Part shown: positions 6,017-7,841 of the stretch, piece by piece
Numbering within the stretch: position 1 is the stretch's first letter
Layout of the letters: every line of letters begins with the position of its first letter
DNA from: CAYNEO01 sp964396245
GTDB lineage: Bacteria > Zixibacteria > MSB-5A5 > GN15 > FEB-12
Assembly (NCBI GenBank): GCA_964396245.1
Contig: CAYNEO010000080.1
Span: 1 to 7,841, forward strand
Direction: 5' to 3'
Length of the DNA stretch: 7,841 nt
Position numbers and translations under genes: made by a program
The notes under the pieces: model-generated
What the model was told of the DNA's origin: nothing
Databases searched by the model: none
The model's input: only the letters and a program-made list of their open reading frames with translations

Positions 6017-6418
6017 TCAGAAACTCAGCCTGAAGCCGAACTGGTTCACCGGCTCCGGTTCGAACGACGACAGCACCCGCTGGACATTCAGGCTAAAAAA
6101 CGGCGTGAGGTGCTTCACCAGGGACAGTTCGACATAGTGGTCGTTCTCCATCCCGGGTGTCAGGTCATGATTATAATCGGCCGTGAACTCGAAATTGAAT
6201 GTCGTCCACACCTTGAACGCGTTGATCAGGACCAGTTGTATCGTCCGGCCCCGGTCCTCGCCGGAATCATCGACATTCTTGTAAACCGATATCTCGTTCG
6301 AAATCGGGTAGAACCCGAACTGTCCCGACGGCGACTCCAGAGTAGGAATCATACCCGCCGATGCGGGCGCCGCGGCCGACAGGGCATACATGCAGACCAG
6401 CAAAACAAGCTTGCGCAT
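6017..6418 (-). CDS. Short exported, outer-membrane-type beta protein of unknown function
   Basis: A protein of 133 residues. Residues 1-21 are a clear Sec signal peptide: MRK, a hydrophobic core, then A-S-A before Gly22 as cleavage site. Cys9 lies inside the hydrophobic core and is not a lipobox. The mature part, about 112 residues, has alternating hydrophobic/polar strands (TIQLVLINAF, TFNFEFTADYN, YVELSLVKHL, FFSLNVQRVL). It ends in FGFRLSF, an aromatic C-terminus as in BAM-inserted beta-barrels. It is short for a full barrel, so a few strands, a dimer, or a soluble periplasmic beta-sandwich are all possible. The start is supported by AGGAG 6 nt upstream. It diverges from the GNAT gene across a 122-bp gap. 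I do not recognise the family. Confidence 0.82.
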   Translation of the reverse strand: MRKLVLLVCMYALSAAAPASAGMIPTLESPSGQFGFYPISNEISVYKNVDDSGEDRGRTIQLVLINAFKVWTTFNFEFTADYNHDLTPGMENDHYVELSLVKHLTPFFSLNVQRVLSSFEPEPVNQFGFRLSF

Positions 6419-6464
6419 GTCTCTCTCCTATTAGATATTCATATGTCACGAGATCCACGCCTGT

Positions 6465-6494
6465 AATATAGGCCGGCCGTGGAATGCCGCGCAA
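6465..6494 (-). promoter_or_regulatory. Candidate promoter for the short exported protein
   Basis: On the minus strand TTGCGC (6489-6494), 18 bp, then TATATT (6465-6470), ahead of the gene at 6017-6418. The -10 is good and the -35 poor. The 122-bp divergent gap (6419-6540) must also hold the promoter of the GNAT gene, for which no convincing pair was found. Confidence 0.35.
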
Positions 6495-6540
6495 CCTCAC
6501 AATCAACGAACATCGTGCATCGGCCAGGGAGAGCATAACT

Positions 6541-7557
6541 ATGTTGACTGCATTGCATATCGATGATCCCGCGTTCGACGATGCTGTCTGGCAGCAGTAT
6601 TTTGACCTGATGATCGAGTTCAAAAACCGTTTCGGATCCATGCTGTTCTCGCGCTCGGCCGAGGAAATGAAACGCCGAACTCTGAACCGCCTGCGCCTCG
6701 ACGGTCACTACTTCGATATGGTCATCCGCGACGGAGACTGCCTTGTCGGGTGGGCTGTCTGCAATGTCTTCGGCCCGGAGAGTCCCACGCCGTTCGGTTT
6801 CATCGGTTGTGACATTCTTCCCGATGTTGACCCCGGACCGTTCGCCGTCGTTCTCGCGCGTAATCTGGCGCCGTTCTTCAGGGCGAACAGGATTGCCGAT
6901 ACCCGGATAATGGCTACCAATCCACGGACTGTTGCTGTCGCCGACGCGCTCGGGGCCAAAAGACTCAACCGCATGGACAGCTACCGCCTGTCCCGGAAGG
7001 ACGCCAATGTCGCGCTCATACGAGAGTGGCTCGAGACGTACCCGAAACGGTTTCCGTCGCTCAGGCTGGTGTTTTTCGAGGACGTCCCGGACCGGTACAT
7101 GGATGACTATATAGAACTGTACCGTCAATTCTCCGGGGACATGCCGCGCGAGAGCGAGGAGCTCTGGCCGTTCACCATGACCGCGGCCGAAGTCCGCAAA
7201 CGGGAGGCTCAGCGGAAAGCCAATAATACTCATTTGTATATCTGCGCTCTCGCGGATACCGATGATCGGGTGGTCGGGCATACCAACGGCGTGATCAGTG
7301 CCGACAATCCACGCGACATGTACCAGGCCATGACCGGGATCGCACGCGACTACCGGGGGAGAGGGCTGTCGAAATGGCTCAAGGCGGCGTTGTTCGTCAA
7401 AGTGGGCGAGGATTTCCCCGCCAACGAGTATGTCTCGTCGGAGATGCGCGCGGTCAACGAGCCGATTCTGGCGGTTAACCGGCAGATGGGCTACAAGCTC
7501 AGGAGCCAGGGTTTCGAGTGCCAGGTAGTACCGGCGATGTTGGAGCGGTTTTTGTAG
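6541..7557 (+). CDS. GNAT-family acyltransferase with two GNAT-like halves
   Basis: A cytoplasmic protein of 338 residues predicted to transfer an acyl group from acyl-CoA. The C-terminal half has the CoA-binding motif A. There HTNGVISA...MTGIARDYRGRGLSKWLKAAL contains the pyrophosphate loop RGRGLS at about residues 272-277, and the late motif NEPILAVNRQMGYKL is typical of the fold. The N-terminal half (FDMVIRDGDCLVGWAVCNVFG...NPRTVAVADALGAKRLNRMDSY) looks like a second, degenerate GNAT domain without the Arg/Gly loop. The tandem layout and length recall mycothiol-synthase-like double GNATs, but the substrate cannot be told. ATG at 6541 is preferred because AGGGAG lies 9 nt upstream. An in-frame ATG at 6484 would add 19 residues but has no comparable ribosome site and reaches into the promoter region. 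The gene stands alone on its strand here. Confidence 0.88.
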   Translation: MLTALHIDDPAFDDAVWQQYFDLMIEFKNRFGSMLFSRSAEEMKRRTLNRLRLDGHYFDMVIRDGDCLVGWAVCNVFGPESPTPFGFIGCDILPDVDPGPFAVVLARNLAPFFRANRIADTRIMATNPRTVAVADALGAKRLNRMDSYRLSRKDANVALIREWLETYPKRFPSLRLVFFEDVPDRYMDDYIELYRQFSGDMPRESEELWPFTMTAAEVRKREAQRKANNTHLYICALADTDDRVVGHTNGVISADNPRDMYQAMTGIARDYRGRGLSKWLKAALFVKVGEDFPANEYVSSEMRAVNEPILAVNRQMGYKLRSQGFECQVVPAMLERFL

Positions 7558-7671
7558 TTAAAATGGGTTTTGCGGCACGGCGCACTTTTCCGGCCGAGCA
7601 AGCCTTCGTGTGACCATAATGAATTGGGTGACAGCAGTTTGCGTGGCAGCTTCGGTGCTCGGAAGGTGTTG

Positions 7672-7706
7672 ATGAAATGGGTTCGTTTCTTCATTTTTCT
7701 TTTTTC
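7672..7706 (+). terminator. Possible weak intrinsic terminator after the GNAT gene
   Basis: ATGAA (7672-7676) can pair with TTCAT (7690-7694) around a 13-nt loop, followed by a T-rich run to 7706. The stem is short and A/T-rich and lies 115 bp after the stop, so support is slight. Confidence 0.22.
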
Positions 7707-7728
7707 CCGTATGGCTCGTTCTTCCTAT

Positions 7729-7769
7729 GCGTCGGGTGACACCCGTCCCCGGTGTGCAACACCCGACGC
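7729..7769. repeat. Strong 41-nt hairpin (REP/dispersed-repeat-like)
   Basis: GCGTCGGGTG (7729-7738) and CACCCGACGC (7760-7769) are perfect 10-bp inverted arms. Inside, ACACC and GGTGT continue the stem after a 4-nt one-sided bulge (GCAA), leaving a C-rich 7-nt loop. It is intergenic. It could act as a bidirectional terminator or be one copy of a dispersed palindromic element. Only one copy lies in this window, so its repetitive nature is not shown. Confidence 0.6.
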
Positions 7770-7770
7770 A

Positions 7771-7837
7771 ACTGCAAAGGCTTCTATCTAAGGGAGCGGG
7801 GTCGGATTCACCATCGGTTTTGAGGTGATTTTGCAGT
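7771..7837. repeat. Long-range inverted repeat ACTGCAAA / TTTGCAGT
   Basis: Perfect 8-bp arms at 7771-7778 and 7830-7837 enclose 51 nt. The inside includes a smaller TCACC/GGTGA hairpin (7807-7811 and 7823-7827). It begins 1 nt after the strong hairpin at 7729-7769, so the two may be parts of one composite element. No gene is evident between 7558 and the window end. Confidence 0.4.
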
Positions 7838-7841
7838 GTGT

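Noticed and set aside
6484..6540. Upstream ATG (MPRNLTINEH) as start of the GNAT gene
   Set aside because: It lacks a clear Shine-Dalgarno, whereas AGGGAG precedes the ATG at 6541 at a suitable distance; it remains possible.
6439..7281. 280-codon open frame opposite the GNAT gene
   Set aside because: The plus-strand frame has recognisable GNAT motifs through the same region; the minus frame has none.
7788..7841. Minus-strand frame running in from the right edge and stopping at TAG (7788-7790)
   Set aside because: Only about 17 codons are visible, other frames are also open here, and the segment is part of an inverted repeat. It cannot be called a gene from this window.

Overview
The window looks like a fragment of a metagenome-assembled genome from a Gram-negative bacterium of the FCB/candidate-phylum type (Zixibacteria, Latescibacteria, KSB1 and similar). 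The reasons are a very large exported protein ending in a type IX secretion (Por) sorting domain of the 'NYPNPFNP...GQKVRTL...GVYLYRF...KKMLLLK' kind, a second short exported protein with an outer-membrane-like C-terminus, and a 100-N scaffold gap. The phylum is an inference; no 16S or ribosomal marker is present.

Left part (1-5166). A two-gene operon reads on the minus strand. It has a near-consensus sigma70 promoter (TTGACA-17-TATATT, 4940-4968), then a 68-residue ribbon-helix-helix DNA-binding protein (4701-4907). After 22 nt with a good Shine-Dalgarno comes a 1536-residue secreted protein (68-4678). That protein combines a right-handed beta-helix, an Ig-like segment, a papain-like domain with an apparent Cys1013-His1116-Asp1139 triad, and the T9SS sorting domain. 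The operon is bracketed by two nearly identical 21-bp sequences (36-56 and 5030-5050), each two turns of the unit TTGTGACCAAA. Between the right copy and the next gene lies a 26-bp imperfect copy of the tmRNA 3' end (5105-5130) inside a 9-bp inverted repeat.

Middle (5167-6016). A complete tmRNA gene (ssrA, minus strand, 5167-5520) is recognisable from its acceptor stem, T-arm, 5' domain and tag reading frame (GEYNYAMAA-stop). Its upstream region is a direct duplication with a 153-bp period. Both copies carry the first 26 nt of tmRNA, two leader hairpins and a promoter-like block. An assembly gap (5550-5649) sits inside the first copy, and its two ends share an identical 21-mer. tmRNA genes are classic integration targets for genomic islands, so the tmRNA-end copy and the flanking repeats suggest that the secreted-protein operon may be island cargo. 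This is inferred: no integrase gene is visible.

Right part (6017-7841). A short exported protein (6017-6418, minus) diverges from a GNAT-family acyltransferase with two GNAT-like halves (6541-7557, plus). The last 284 bp have no convincing gene but hold a strong hairpin (7729-7769) followed by a second, long-range inverted repeat (7771-7837), resembling a dispersed repeat element. The right-hand genes look like ordinary chromosomal genes and show no evident functional link to the left-hand operon.
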